From NCBI RefSeq assembly GCF_902498995.1, contig NZ_CABVLY010000028.1, positions 1 through 64,000 of the forward strand: DNA of 64,000 nucleotides, in the 5' to 3' direction. A program made the position numbers and the translations under genes. Within the stretch, counting starts at the first letter, position 1. Each line of letters begins with the position of its first letter. Origin of the DNA: Burkholderia anthina (lineage in GTDB: Bacteria; Pseudomonadota; Gammaproteobacteria; Burkholderiales; Burkholderiaceae). This document shows positions 16,478-27,230 of the stretch, one piece after another. Below the pieces are notes generated by a model. It searched no databases and had not been told where the DNA came from. It saw only the letters and a program-made list of their open reading frames with translations.

Positions 16478-17440
16478 TCACTCGACATGTCTCGGCACGG
16501 GCTTTCGCTCCGCGGGCGTCCACTGAATGATCACGATCCCGACCAACAGAATCACCGCCCCGACGATGCTGTACCAGGTCATCCGCTCGTGCAGCAGCAA
16601 AACGGCCAGTACCGTGGAAACCAGCGGCTCCAGCAGGCTCGCGATCGCGCCACCGACGGCGCCCGTACCCTTGATACCGCCCAGGAAAAGGGTTTGCGCA
16701 ATCGCCGTCGGCACCGCGGCCACATAAAGCAGCATCAGCCAGCCGTCCATCGAGTAATGGAGTTGCAGCCCGTCGTGAAGACCGAACGGCAACAGCGCCA
16801 ATGCGCCAATGGCAAATCCGATCCCGCCCGCGTGCATGGGGCTGCAGATCTTTCCTGACGCCCGGGCGGCCAGTACATAAAAGGCCTGGCAGACCGCACA
16901 GGCAACCGCGATCGCGACGCCGATCCAGAATTGCCGGACATCCTGAACGACGCCTGACGGAAGACCGACCAGAAACACCGTGCCCACGATTGCGAGAACC
17001 AGCGCAATCATCGTTTGCGCATTGAATCGTTCCCCCAGCCAGGCGACCGAGATCAACGCCACGAAAATCGGCGCGCCGCAGATGCTGATCAACACCGAGA
17101 TCGCCACGCCCACCCGCTCGATCGCCAGCACGTATGTCAGCTGGTAGAACGCCATGCCCAGACCGAGCCCCGCAAGCACAAGCAGACCCTTGGGCGTCAA
17201 TTTGATGAACCATGTTCCCAAATGGATCCGTCCCATCAGGAACAGGAACGGCACCGACAACGCCAGTCGCAAGAAGCTGATCGAGACAGCATTGGCCCCG
17301 GCCGACGTTCCGAGCACATTGAAGATGATCCCGGTGGTTCCCCACAACGTAGCGGCGGTCAGGACCATCGCCCACCCTTTCTTTGCATCCAGGTCTGCCG
17401 CATATCCCGGAGCCGCCGGTACCGCCTTTATCGATCCCAT
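16478..17440 (-). CDS. EamA/DMT-family transporter
   Basis: A 320-residue inner-membrane protein with ten predicted spans arranged as two EamA repeats, starting at WAMVLTAATLWGTTGIIFNVLG and FWIGVAIAVACAVCQAFYVLA. Members export amino acids, metabolites or drugs. It sits fifth in the oxidative gene cluster, 66 bp behind the DUF2000 gene, so it likely exports the product. ATG 17440 is preferred to a TTG eight codons upstream. Confidence 0.9.
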   Translation of the reverse strand: MGSIKAVPAAPGYAADLDAKKGWAMVLTAATLWGTTGIIFNVLGTSAGANAVSISFLRLALSVPFLFLMGRIHLGTWFIKLTPKGLLVLAGLGLGMAFYQLTYVLAIERVGVAISVLISICGAPIFVALISVAWLGERFNAQTMIALVLAIVGTVFLVGLPSGVVQDVRQFWIGVAIAVACAVCQAFYVLAARASGKICSPMHAGGIGFAIGALALLPFGLHDGLQLHYSMDGWLMLLYVAAVPTAIAQTLFLGGIKGTGAVGGAIASLLEPLVSTVLAVLLLHERMTWYSIVGAVILLVGIVIIQWTPAERKPVPRHVE

Positions 17441-17506
17441 GTCGTTCTCACTCTGTGTAATCAAATGATCCGACGTGTGTCGGTACGCTTCACGGCTATT
17501 GCCTGA

Positions 17507-17938
17507 CTATTGCTTGAACAACGAGAATCGCTTCGTGAGTGCCTCCACCCCCTCGCGTGCGCCAAAGATCACCACCACGACGAAGTCCAGTGCGTCGTCG
17601 AGCGCGGTGCGCGTTGCTTCCATCTGTGCTGCTGCCGACGCGCCGATCATCGAAGTCGTGAAAACGTTGTATGCGATGCTTGCGCTCGGCGCTTCCTTCA
17701 CGCTGGAAAGAAGCACCCGAAGCTGGTTACTGTTCTTGGCTTCGAGAATGATGAACGGCGATTCATCGATCTTCGCCGCGAAATCGCACGCGACGTTCTG
17801 GTACTCCAGGAGATTGCCGACACCCGCAATGCCGGATAGACCAAATGCGGTGTGCGCCAGCGCATTCAGCACGACCGGAGCCGGATGCTTGCGGTTGATC
17901 ACCGCCACGAACTTGCTTGCGTTGTCTGCGTATGCCAT
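17507..17938 (-). CDS. DUF2000 family protein
   Basis: A 143-residue cytoplasmic protein. The pattern KFVAVINRKHPAPVVLNALAHTAFGLSG, NLLEYQNVACDFAAKIDESPFIILEAKNSNQL fits DUF2000, a small alpha/beta fold with no established activity. It belongs to the minus-strand oxidative cluster, 68 bp behind the desaturase gene. The start is set by the first Met that gives the family N-terminus. Confidence 0.82.
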   Translation of the reverse strand: MAYADNASKFVAVINRKHPAPVVLNALAHTAFGLSGIAGVGNLLEYQNVACDFAAKIDESPFIILEAKNSNQLRVLLSSVKEAPSASIAYNVFTTSMIGASAAAQMEATRTALDDALDFVVVVIFGAREGVEALTKRFSLFKQ

Positions 17939-18006
17939 CTTTTTCGACCTGTCGTTTGAATCGGGTTGATACGAGAATTTCGATACCGGCCGGCGGCCTC
18001 GACTGC

Positions 18007-19221
18007 TCAGGAGCCATTCGCGGGCGACGTGCCGGCTGCCAGCTCCGATTCGGCGGGCAACGCCGCCGCTTGAGACATGTGGACAAACACATGCGCGATC
18101 ATGTTTTCGATGCCCCACAGCTCGCGCTCTTCCATTCCGGCGGAATTGCCGCTATCGATCGCGCGTTGGCGTTCGAAGATCGCGTCAGGCCAACTTCGAT
18201 GGCTGTGACCGACGGCACTGGCCAGGTGATGCCAGTCGTGTGCCGGCAGGTCTCCGACCAGGACGCCGACACGCATGGGAATGTGCATGAACAATGTCCT
18301 GCACCACCACCGAAGCCACACCCGGGTCGAAGGGACATTGCCGTCCGCGCCGGGAACGCATTCACCGCAAAACCGCCCATGGCAGCGTTCCGCGTAGACG
18401 CCCTGGTGAACGCCCGGCGCCGCGCCCACGAGCCAGACGTGTTCCGTCGAAAACTGCAGCAGCGCGCTCATTTGATAGAGAGCAGTCAACGGAAGCCACA
18501 GTGCAATCGCGGTTGCATTCACGCCAAAGCATGCGGGCATGACGACGACGAGCACGACAAGCCACACGACCACGAGACACTGCTCGATCGGTGGTCGCCT
18601 CAGGTTCGATATGACACGAGACTTGAGGAACCAGAGGTGGAAGACCGGCGAAAAAAGCGTGCTGATCAGGTTGTGATTCAGTTCGGCGATGGAACGCCCC
18701 GGACGGATGCCGAAGTTGAACAGCAAGGACGCGTCCGCGTCATCCCGTGTCGTGAAGACCGAACGCCGATGATGGTCGAGATGCTCCTGTTCGTACTCGA
18801 TTTCGTTCTGCGCCAGAACAAAGATGGTCAGGCCTTTCGACACAAGGCCATTCATCCTGCTCCCACGCCTGAAAAGCGTCTCGTGTATTGCATGATGCCC
18901 ATACACGACCTGAATCTTCCGGAGCAATCCGGCCAGGAACACCATCGCCATCGGCGCGACGACGTAACCCAATATGCGAAGCCAGTCTCTGGAAGACGTC
19001 AAAAGATACAAAAGCACCGCGCACGTCCCGATCGCCAGCAGGACATCCATGCCGAGGGAAAGCGCCGGATGGGGCGTGAACCACGCCTGCTCGTTCGGAA
19101 GCGGTTTGCCGGTCAGGCGCGTCCAGAGCGGTTGCGTCCATCCCGGGAAGCGCAAGTACGATGCCCGAACGGATATTCGAGGAATCTCACCTTCATTGGT
19201 TAGAGATTTAGGCAAAGTCAT
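18007..19221 (-). CDS. Membrane fatty-acid-desaturase-like di-iron enzyme
   Basis: A 404-residue integral membrane protein with several hydrophobic spans and the histidine clusters of the membrane di-iron family: HHAIHE (about 107-112), EHLDHHR (about 144-150) and a late HDWHH. Spacing differs somewhat from standard acyl desaturases, so it may instead hydroxylate or desaturate an unusual substrate. A clear AGGAAAACAA lies before the ATG at 19221. It is third in the cluster, behind the PhyH dioxygenase. Electron supply may come from the ferredoxin at the operon end. Confidence 0.82.
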   Translation of the reverse strand: MTLPKSLTNEGEIPRISVRASYLRFPGWTQPLWTRLTGKPLPNEQAWFTPHPALSLGMDVLLAIGTCAVLLYLLTSSRDWLRILGYVVAPMAMVFLAGLLRKIQVVYGHHAIHETLFRRGSRMNGLVSKGLTIFVLAQNEIEYEQEHLDHHRRSVFTTRDDADASLLFNFGIRPGRSIAELNHNLISTLFSPVFHLWFLKSRVISNLRRPPIEQCLVVVWLVVLVVVMPACFGVNATAIALWLPLTALYQMSALLQFSTEHVWLVGAAPGVHQGVYAERCHGRFCGECVPGADGNVPSTRVWLRWWCRTLFMHIPMRVGVLVGDLPAHDWHHLASAVGHSHRSWPDAIFERQRAIDSGNSAGMEERELWGIENMIAHVFVHMSQAAALPAESELAAGTSPANGS

Positions 19222-19369
19222 TTGTTTTCCTAAATATATTGCCTGGCATCCGATTCGCCGACGTGACGCGCCCTGCACCGCTCAGGGGCGCGTCGCCCTA
19301 TACTCAGCCTGACGTACGAGTCCGAGGCCCATCGGCTCATCGTCGGGCAATGGTTCAGCCCCCGCTATC

Positions 19370-20239
19370 TCAGCCAACGACTTCCGCGCGCACACGACCG
19401 TCTTCCGGGCAGTCCCGGTTCGGCGACAGATCGCTGAACTCACGAGGCGTCAACGGCGAATAATCGCGCGCGGCGAGAAACTCCGGGCGCGGCGGGCGCG
19501 TCTGAACCGGCAGGTTCTTCACGCTGTTATAGGAAATGAATGCGACGCGCCGGTCGAACGGGGAGATATTGACGCCCGATGCGTGGAACAGATTCGCGTG
19601 AAAGACGACGATGTCTCCCGCTTTCCCCTTCGGGGCGTCCATGCCGTGCAGGCGGACCATCTCGCGCAGCACGTTCCGATCGACGGTGTAGCGAAGCTTG
19701 GCCGTCGTGTTGCTGAGCCAGTCGCTCTGCTTGTCGTACGTGTCGATCGTATGCTTGATGCTCTCCTTGAAGCCGTCCACATGCGACCCGGGTATCACGG
19801 TCAGCGGCGCATTGAACTCGGTCACATCATCCAGAAACACGGCGACGGTCAGGAACTGCGGTTCGGGCAGTTCGTCCTCGCGATGGTAGAAGGTCATGTC
19901 CTGATGCCATTCCCACACATCGCCGACGAACGCGGCCTTGATGTTGAGCTTGAACTGGTGGACGTATACGTCCTCGCCCAGTACGAACTTCGCCGCCCCC
20001 AGAAGGGTCGGGTGCCGACACAACGTTGCCAGCGCTTCGTTGCGAAGGTGCGCTCCGTGGAGCCCGCGAACCGTCTTGCCATCCACTTCGGTCACGCGCC
20101 CCGGATCCGTGGTGTCGTTCATGCATTCGTCAGCCGCCTTGCGGAGAATGTCCAGCCCGGCAGCGTCGATTACTTTCGGAACGGTAAAGTACCCTTTATC
20201 AAGAAACTGCTGCTTGAAGGTAGCGTTCTGCATCGTCAT
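19370..20239 (-). CDS. PhyH-family Fe(II)/2-oxoglutarate dioxygenase
   Basis: A 289-residue soluble oxygenase. The iron ligands appear as HQD in WEWHQDMTFYHRED and a distal His in VVFHANLFHASGVN. The 2-oxoglutarate-binding Arg is probably in the following FDRRVAF. The sequence GSHVDGFKESIKHT is typical of phytanoyl-CoA-dioxygenase-like enzymes, including those that hydroxylate free or carrier-bound amino acids. Second gene of the oxidative cluster. Substrate unknown. Confidence 0.88.
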   Translation of the reverse strand: MTMQNATFKQQFLDKGYFTVPKVIDAAGLDILRKAADECMNDTTDPGRVTEVDGKTVRGLHGAHLRNEALATLCRHPTLLGAAKFVLGEDVYVHQFKLNIKAAFVGDVWEWHQDMTFYHREDELPEPQFLTVAVFLDDVTEFNAPLTVIPGSHVDGFKESIKHTIDTYDKQSDWLSNTTAKLRYTVDRNVLREMVRLHGMDAPKGKAGDIVVFHANLFHASGVNISPFDRRVAFISYNSVKNLPVQTRPPRPEFLAARDYSPLTPREFSDLSPNRDCPEDGRVRAEVVG

Positions 20240-20406
20240 GCTCCAGTACTTGTTTTCGCATTGTGGTTGGGGCGGACATCAAAGCCCTGCGACCATGCCT
20301 TCTATCGGCACGTCGTCAGTAAAACGTTCAGGTGTAGCGCATGGCCCGATTGCCATTCACATAACGGATACTTCGACTCCGCACCCCGTCGGCAGAAAAG
20401 CGATCG

Positions 20407-21699
<1,293 letters not shown>

Positions 21700-22308
21700 A
21701 TGGCAATGACTCGGCAATTCGATGAAGACGCAGTCCTCGAGAAGGTTCTGGAAATCTTCTGGATAAAGGGCTGGAAGGCGACCTCCATGGCTGACCTGGC
21801 AGAAGCAGCGAATGTTCAGCGAGGCTCGCTGTACCACGCGTATGGCGGCAAGGAGCAGCTCTTCCAGCTTGCGTTCGATCGATATGCGACCCGGGTACTT
21901 GACGAGACACGGGCGGCACTGAATGCGCCATCCGCGCATACCGCACTGCAGCAGTTTTTCGAGAGCTCGATTGCCAGCATGACCGCGCATGTCCCGCCCC
22001 GCGGCTGCCTGACGACCAAGAGTGCGATCGAAGCGGACGCATCCGCCGACAATATCCAGGACAGTGTCCGCGGTCTGCTCAAGAATCTGGAAAATGCGAT
22101 CGTCGAGGCGCTGTCGCGGGACGAGATCCGCGCGTCGCTTGCCCAGTCCCCGGAAGCGACGGCTCAAATGATCATTACCTTCACGCGCGGACTCGCGGTG
22201 ATGGAGCGCATCAACCACGATCCGGAGCAGTTGCGCGAGATGTGTGACCATCTCGTCAATTTGCTGTACTCGGACAACAGCCAGGCACTGGCGGCCGTCA
22301 ATACCTAG
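21700..22308 (+). CDS. TetR-family transcriptional regulator
   Basis: A 202-residue repressor with an N-terminal HTH (SMADLAEAANVQRGSLYHAYGGKEQLFQLAF) and a helical ligand domain with RGCLTTKSAIE, typical of the AcrR/NemR-like branch. GGAGG lies before the ATG. It is divergent from the oxidative cluster, whose product or an intermediate is a likely ligand. Confidence 0.92.
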   Translation: MAMTRQFDEDAVLEKVLEIFWIKGWKATSMADLAEAANVQRGSLYHAYGGKEQLFQLAFDRYATRVLDETRAALNAPSAHTALQQFFESSIASMTAHVPPRGCLTTKSAIEADASADNIQDSVRGLLKNLENAIVEALSRDEIRASLAQSPEATAQMIITFTRGLAVMERINHDPEQLREMCDHLVNLLYSDNSQALAAVNT

Positions 22309-22745
22309 GCAACCCGGAGATTGGGCGGGCTTTCGCCACGCAAGTCGCCCGCATCGTCATCCTGCCGCGCATCACGCGCGACAGTCACTGCTGATCGTCG
22401 CTTGTGCTCGCGAGTTCGCGGCCTGCAAGCGCACGATGTACGCACGCCAGATCGCGCCGATTCCGAGCACTTCGATGCATCCCCATTCCAGACGGTCCAT
22501 CCACACGCACCGGAACCCCATCATTCGTCACTGCCGACGATGATTCCCGGGCGTGCCGCGAGCGACGTGGCAACCGGTCGGTCTGATCGTTGCTCACGGT
22601 GATGCACGAACGTTGCCCTGTTCAGCGCCCTTACCCGGTTTCCCTTCGAACACGCACAGGTCACGCGGCCCCCCATTCGACAGTCCGATACCCCCCGGAT
22701 TTGCCGGGCATGTACGCATTTGTCGCAGCGATACGGACGCCGTCG
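22309..22745. other. Non-coding gap after the TetR gene
   Basis: About 440 bp between two convergent genes. Short open frames on both strands lack ribosome sites and family resemblance. No clear terminator was seen. Confidence 0.5.
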
Positions 22746-23342
22746 TCAGGGAGCGATCCAGCGGCCTTCGTCGCTGTCGTCGCTCACGTCGAATACCGCG
22801 CGCCGATGGCCGCTGCGGGCGAGGTCGAGCCAGTCGATGCGCGTCACCTTGACGTGAAGCAGGCAGAAGTTCCGATAGCCGTCGTCGGCGGGCGTGGCGT
22901 CTTGGCTCGCGGCAACGTGCGCTTCTTCGGGCGACTCGATCAGCGTGCCCGGTCGCAACGGCGCGCGATACAACAGCAGCGTATGCGGACGGCTCGATTG
23001 CCAGATCGCACGACGTTGCGCTTCGTCGTCGCAAATCGATGCGACGCCTTCCGCGCGAATCTGCACGAGCGCATCGAGATCGTTCGCGACGATCGCGATA
23101 CGCGGATCGCGGCGCAGCTCCGCGACCTTTTCCGAACGCGCATCGGTATGGAACGACAGCAGGCGATCGGCGCGGCTCACCTGCCGCAGCACGATCGTGC
23201 GTACTTTCGGCGCGCCGTCGAGGCCGAGCGTCGCGGCCTGCAGCATCGTGAACGACGAGCGCTGCGCGCTGACGCCGGACTCGAGACAGGACCACAGACG
23301 ATCGTACGTCTGCGCAAGCGATTCGGAAGCGGTATCGGACAT
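22746..23342 (-). CDS. Pyridoxamine 5'-phosphate oxidase-like flavin protein
   Basis: A 198-residue split-barrel protein with the FMN-binding pattern RTIVLRQVSRADRLLSFHTDARSEKVAELRRDPRIAIV. The C-terminus lacks the full PdxH substrate motif, so it may be an FMN oxidoreductase rather than true PdxH. It is the third gene behind an aminotransferase and a 62-residue protein; an aminotransferase and a PLP-metabolism-like enzyme together suggest linked vitamin B6 or amino-acid chemistry. Confidence 0.85.
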   Translation of the reverse strand: MSDTASESLAQTYDRLWSCLESGVSAQRSSFTMLQAATLGLDGAPKVRTIVLRQVSRADRLLSFHTDARSEKVAELRRDPRIAIVANDLDALVQIRAEGVASICDDEAQRRAIWQSSRPHTLLLYRAPLRPGTLIESPEEAHVAASQDATPADDGYRNFCLLHVKVTRIDWLDLARSGHRRAVFDVSDDSDEGRWIAP

Positions 23343-23433
23343 GATGATGCGGCGATCCTGCGTGATTCGATCGCGCCAGCTTAACCGTTTTGGCGGTGGC
23401 GCCCTCGCCCGCTGCTCGCCGCCGCCGCGCGGT

Positions 23434-23622
23434 TCAGTTGTAACCGAGCACGACCGGCGCCGCGTCGTTCATGTCGGTCGAATCGGCGCCGAAGCGGCCG
23501 AGCACGTCGGCGACATACTGCGGGCCCGCGTTGATCTGCGATGACTTGTGCTCGACGGGACGGATGTCGGCCATGCCCGGCGCTTCGTCCATCCATGCGG
23601 TGTCGTTGATGATGAAGTTCAT
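23434..23622 (-). CDS. Small 62-residue protein of unknown function
   Basis: The reading frame starts at an ATG 10 bp behind the aminotransferase stop, inside the same message, with a GAGGAGAC ribosome site. The acidic, cysteine-free peptide starts MNFIINDTAWMDEAPG and ends APVVLGYN. It has no signal peptide or membrane segment. I do not recognise the family. Position between the aminotransferase and the PNPOx-like gene suggests a partner or regulatory subunit; a precursor-peptide role is possible but unsupported. Confidence 0.68.
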   Translation of the reverse strand: MNFIINDTAWMDEAPGMADIRPVEHKSSQINAGPQYVADVLGRFGADSTDMNDAAPVVLGYN

Positions 23623-23632
23623 GTGTGTCTCC

Positions 23633-24832
23633 TCACGCGGCCAGCGCCGCACCATACGCGCGCACGAGGCGCGCGACGCCTTCCCGGATCGCGTCGACGT
23701 CCGGTGCGGCGAACGACAGGCGCAGCGATGCGGCATCGACGTTGTCCGCGAAGAATGCCTTGCCCGGCACGAACACGATCCTGTTCGCGATCGCCTGCTG
23801 CAGCAGCACATCCGACGACACCGCGCCGATTCGCGCCCACACGAACATCCCGCCTTCGGGACGATGGAACGTGATCGCATCGCCGAAGCCGTCGCGCAGC
23901 GCGTCGCACATCGCGTCGCATTTGCGCTGGTAGGCCGCCGCGATGCGCGGCAGATGGCGTTCGAGCGCGCCGTCGGCGAGATATTCGGCGGCGGTGGCTT
24001 GCGTCCACGGCGTGCTGCACAGGTCGACCGTCTGCTTCGCGATCACGCAGCGCCGTGCGATCTCGGCCGGTGCGATCGTCCAGCCCACGCGCAGCCCGGG
24101 CGCGACGATCTTCGACAGGCTCGCGAAGTGCACGATCCAGTCGCGCGCGCCGTCGACTTCGCTCGCGAGCGCGAGCATCGACGGCACAGCTTCGCCCGCG
24201 AAACGCAGGTCGCCGTAGGGATCGTCCTCGACGATCAGGAAACGGTATTGCACGGCCAGACGCAGCAGCTTCACGCGGCGTTCGCGCGTGAGCGTCGCGC
24301 CGGTCGGGTTCGCGAAGGTCGGCACCGTGTACAGCAGCTTCGGCTGCACGATCTCGCCCGATGCGAGTCGCGACGCGAGGCGATCGACGTCGAGGCCATC
24401 GCCGTCGACAGGGATCGTCACGATGCGCGCCTGCTGCAGACGCATCGCCGACAGCGTCGCCGGATACGCCGGTTGTTCGGTCAGCACGACGTCGCCCGGC
24501 GCGACCATCACGCGCAGCAGCAGATCGAGGCCCTGCTGCGAACCGGTCGTGACGAGCAGTTCGGCCGGCGTGCAGGTGACGTTGCGGCGCGCCATCAACG
24601 CGATCAGTTGTTGCTTCAGTTCGGCGAGACCGTCGGTCGGACCGTACTGCAGGCAGCGGACCGGCTGCGCGTATGCGCGTTCGGCGGCCGCGTTCAGGCC
24701 GTCGACGTCGAACAGGTCGCTGGCCGGGTAGCCGCCCGCGAAGGAAATCATCCCCGGTTCGGAGAGGTACTTGAACAGCTCGCGGATCGGCGAACCGGCA
24801 GGATTCTGGAATGAGGGCGTGAACGCGTACAT
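23633..24832 (-). CDS. PLP-dependent aminotransferase (class I/II, LysN/KatII-like)
   Basis: A roughly 399-residue fold-type I aminotransferase without a DNA-binding domain. Motifs in order are ISFAGGYPASDLF, TTGSQQGLDLL, VPTFANPTG, EDDPYGDLRF and FASLSKIVAPGLRVGW with the PLP lysine. This set is typical of 2-aminoadipate/kynurenine or valine-pyruvate-like transaminases. The frame opens at 24943, but homology starts at MYAFTPSFQNPAGSPIRELF (24832), chosen as start. First gene of a three-gene minus operon. Confidence 0.88.
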   Translation of the reverse strand: MYAFTPSFQNPAGSPIRELFKYLSEPGMISFAGGYPASDLFDVDGLNAAAERAYAQPVRCLQYGPTDGLAELKQQLIALMARRNVTCTPAELLVTTGSQQGLDLLLRVMVAPGDVVLTEQPAYPATLSAMRLQQARIVTIPVDGDGLDVDRLASRLASGEIVQPKLLYTVPTFANPTGATLTRERRVKLLRLAVQYRFLIVEDDPYGDLRFAGEAVPSMLALASEVDGARDWIVHFASLSKIVAPGLRVGWTIAPAEIARRCVIAKQTVDLCSTPWTQATAAEYLADGALERHLPRIAAAYQRKCDAMCDALRDGFGDAITFHRPEGGMFVWARIGAVSSDVLLQQAIANRIVFVPGKAFFADNVDAASLRLSFAAPDVDAIREGVARLVRAYGAALAA

Positions 24833-25327
24833 GTCGTCGTGAGCTGGATGGCAGGGACGGCCGGGATAGCCGACAAGTGCCGCCCGCCGCGGCGCTTCTG
24901 CGCACAACGGCGGTGAATTCGAGCCACGATTGTCGATAGTCATTAACGCGGCGGCAAACGATATCTATGCACTAGGTCTTGCGGTTTGGTCATTAATTGG
25001 GGGGAGGTTCCAGTGCAACAGGCCCTCCGCCGGCCACGCCGTCGTCGGCAACGCACCGGGCAATTCGGCCGCGCCGACAGGCTTGCCGGCAATCGTCCGC
25101 CCCCCCCCTTTCCGAAACGATTCGCCGTCACGGATCGCGCACACACACCGCAACGCGCGAGTGACCCGTCAAAATCGAAGTGACGCTTTTTGAGGGTTAT
25201 ACGACCTTTGAGCCATTCACCTCAAGTTCCATAATTTGCACCGGATATCAGGTCGAAGCGCGGGCGCGAACGCAATCGCGCTGGCGGCCTTTCGGTTTGA
25301 TCGATCTCAACGCAGAGAAAGGAACAG
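24833..25327. other. Divergent intergenic region before the SDR gene
   Basis: About 490 bp between divergent genes. It contains a run of nine C residues near 25090 and no convincing gene. An in-frame upstream ATG for the aminotransferase at 24943 lies in it. Confidence 0.5.
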
Positions 25328-26077
25328 ATGATGAGGCTCAAGAACAAGACGGCCCTGATTACGGGCGGCACCAGTGGCATCGGCCTTGCAACCGCCAGGC
25401 GCTTCATTGCGGAAGGCGCCCGGGTAGCCGTGACCGGTCGCGACGAAAGCGCGTTCGAACGCGTGAGGGCCGAGCTCGGAGAGAACGCGCTCGTGCTCAA
25501 GGGCGATGTCCGTTCGATCGCCGACATGCGGACAATCGCCGCCGAGGTGAACGAGCGGTTCGGCGGCCTGGATATCGTGTTCGCCAACGCGGGTTGGGCT
25601 TTCCCGTCCGCAGTCGGCGACATCGACGAAGACCTTTATGACGGGATCATGGACATCAACGTCAAGGGCGTGGTGTTCACGCTTCAAGCCGTACTGCCGC
25701 AGCTACGGGATGGCGCGTCGGTCATCCTCAACACGTCGTTCGTCGCGCAGACCGGCAAGCATGGCATTTCGTTGACGGCGGCGGCCAAGGCCGCCGTGCG
25801 ATCGCTTGCCCGCAGTTGGTCCTACGAGTTTCTCGACCGCAAGATCCGCTTCAACGCGATTGCGCCGGGCGCGATCGACACGCCGCTGCTCTCGAGATGG
25901 GGCATGCCGGACGAGTGGGTCCGCGACCGCAAGGCCGAGTTTGCCCAGGCGATTCCGGTGGGCCGCATGGGTCAAGCCGAGGACATCGCCTACGCGGCAC
26001 TTTATCTTGCCAGCGACGAATCGTCCTATGTCGTCGGCACCGAACTGGTTGTCGATGGCGGGGCTTCGCAGCTTTAA
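25328..26077 (+). CDS. SDR-family oxidoreductase lacking the usual catalytic tyrosine
   Basis: A 249-residue short-chain dehydrogenase with cofactor motif TGGTSGIG at residues 13-20, FANAG in place of NNAG, and ILNTSF supplying the usual Ser. The YxxxK motif reads TAAAK, with Thr in place of the catalytic Tyr while the Lys is kept. The C-terminal VGTELVVDGGAS is typical. AAAGGAACAG precedes the start. It leads a plus-strand group with the Tat-exported PfpI protein. Activity may be altered or lost. Confidence 0.88.
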   Translation: MMRLKNKTALITGGTSGIGLATARRFIAEGARVAVTGRDESAFERVRAELGENALVLKGDVRSIADMRTIAAEVNERFGGLDIVFANAGWAFPSAVGDIDEDLYDGIMDINVKGVVFTLQAVLPQLRDGASVILNTSFVAQTGKHGISLTAAAKAAVRSLARSWSYEFLDRKIRFNAIAPGAIDTPLLSRWGMPDEWVRDRKAEFAQAIPVGRMGQAEDIAYAALYLASDESSYVVGTELVVDGGASQL

Positions 26078-26215
26078 GCCTTCGCCCGTCGTTCCCGATG
26101 CGGCACACGCCGGTTCGGCGCAACGCATTCACATCGTCATCACACGTCCGCCACGCGCTTCGTCGCGAGGTCTTTCAATCCGGCCGACCTGGTTGTACTT
26201 GCAGAGGAGGCCTAA

Positions 26216-27088
26216 GTGCAAGGAGAGGTTAACTTGACCGATCACACGAAAAACGACAACGCCAGCGAGAAACTCACCCGCGCAGGCCACTCGCGCCGCG
26301 ATGCCCTCAAGTTCGGGAGCGTCGCCACGCTCGGCGCCGTCCTGGGCGGCGGGGCCCTGCTTGGCCGCGCCACGCCTGCTTTCGCGCAGGCAGACAGCGC
26401 GGCAGAACTCGCGCCGAGCGAGCCGCTCAATATCCTGATCGTGAATTACGACGGCGGCACCCTGCTCGATTTCGCGGGCCCCAGCGAGATTTTTCATCGG
26501 CTGCCGAACACGCATGTTCGCTACGCGAGCCTCAACGGGGGCAACGTGACCCTCGAATTCGGCGTCGTCTATGGCAACACCGAACGACTGGCCGATATCG
26601 AGAAGACCGACCTGATCCTCGTTCCCGGCGGGTCCGATTTGTCGGCACCGATGCGCCCGGCGTATCAAGCGCAGATCCGGCGTCTCGCCGAAAGCGCGAA
26701 ACACGTCACGTCGGTGTGCAACGGGTCGCTCGTGCTCGCCGCAACGGGCGTGCTCAAGGGCAAGCGAAGTGCCTGCCATTGGGCGTTCGTCAACAAGCTG
26801 TCCGAATATGGCGCCATCCCCGTGCCGGATCGCTTCGTGGAAGACGACCACGGCCGCTTCATGAGCGGCGGTGGCGTAACGGCGGGCATCGACTTCGCGC
26901 TGCGCGTTGCCGCCAGGCTACGCGGCCGGCAGGCCGCTGAATTCACGCAACTCGCGATCGAATACGACCCCGCTCCACCGTTCCATTCCGGCCACCCGCG
27001 AGATGCGCGGCCGGAGGTCATCGCGATGGTCGACAAGGAACTGCCCGGCGCATCCAGCGGTCTCGCGCGCATCCCGGGCGTTCGCTGA
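26216..27088 (+). CDS. Tat-exported DJ-1/PfpI family protein
   Basis: A 290-residue protein. Residues 27-62 form a twin-arginine signal (SRRDALKFG, then a hydrophobic stretch ending PAFAQA). The rest is a DJ-1/PfpI domain with the nucleophile-elbow cysteine in SVCNGSLVLAATG, preceded by LILVPGGSD. It resembles the isonitrile-hydratase/ThiJ-like branch and the sensor half of GlxA regulators. The start is GTG at 26216 behind GAGGAGG; a TTG at 26234 is possible. Function in the periplasm is unknown. Confidence 0.85.
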   Translation: MQGEVNLTDHTKNDNASEKLTRAGHSRRDALKFGSVATLGAVLGGGALLGRATPAFAQADSAAELAPSEPLNILIVNYDGGTLLDFAGPSEIFHRLPNTHVRYASLNGGNVTLEFGVVYGNTERLADIEKTDLILVPGGSDLSAPMRPAYQAQIRRLAESAKHVTSVCNGSLVLAATGVLKGKRSACHWAFVNKLSEYGAIPVPDRFVEDDHGRFMSGGGVTAGIDFALRVAARLRGRQAAEFTQLAIEYDPAPPFHSGHPRDARPEVIAMVDKELPGASSGLARIPGVR

Positions 27089-27166
27089 GCAGCCTTGCAG
27101 GCAAGGTTTGCGCGGCCTGCACAGGCCGCGACGAAAAACGCAATCGGCCTTGCCTGCGTCACCTGC

Positions 27167-27198
27167 GCAACGCTGCAACGCTGCAACGCTGCAACGCT
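27167..27198 (+). repeat. Four tandem copies of GCAACGCT
   Basis: An exact 8-bp unit is repeated four times, 32 bp upstream of the SnoaL-like gene. Copy number of such short repeats can vary by slippage and alter the leader. Confidence 0.8.
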
Positions 27199-27230
27199 CT
27201 TCAATTCAAGCCACCACTGGAAATCATCGA

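Noticed and set aside
22321..22602. Short frames on both strands after the TetR gene
   Set aside because: No ribosome sites and no coding-like composition; treated as non-coding.
25180..25641. Plus-strand frame overlapping the SDR start
   Set aside because: Out of phase with the SDR gene, whose motifs are clear.
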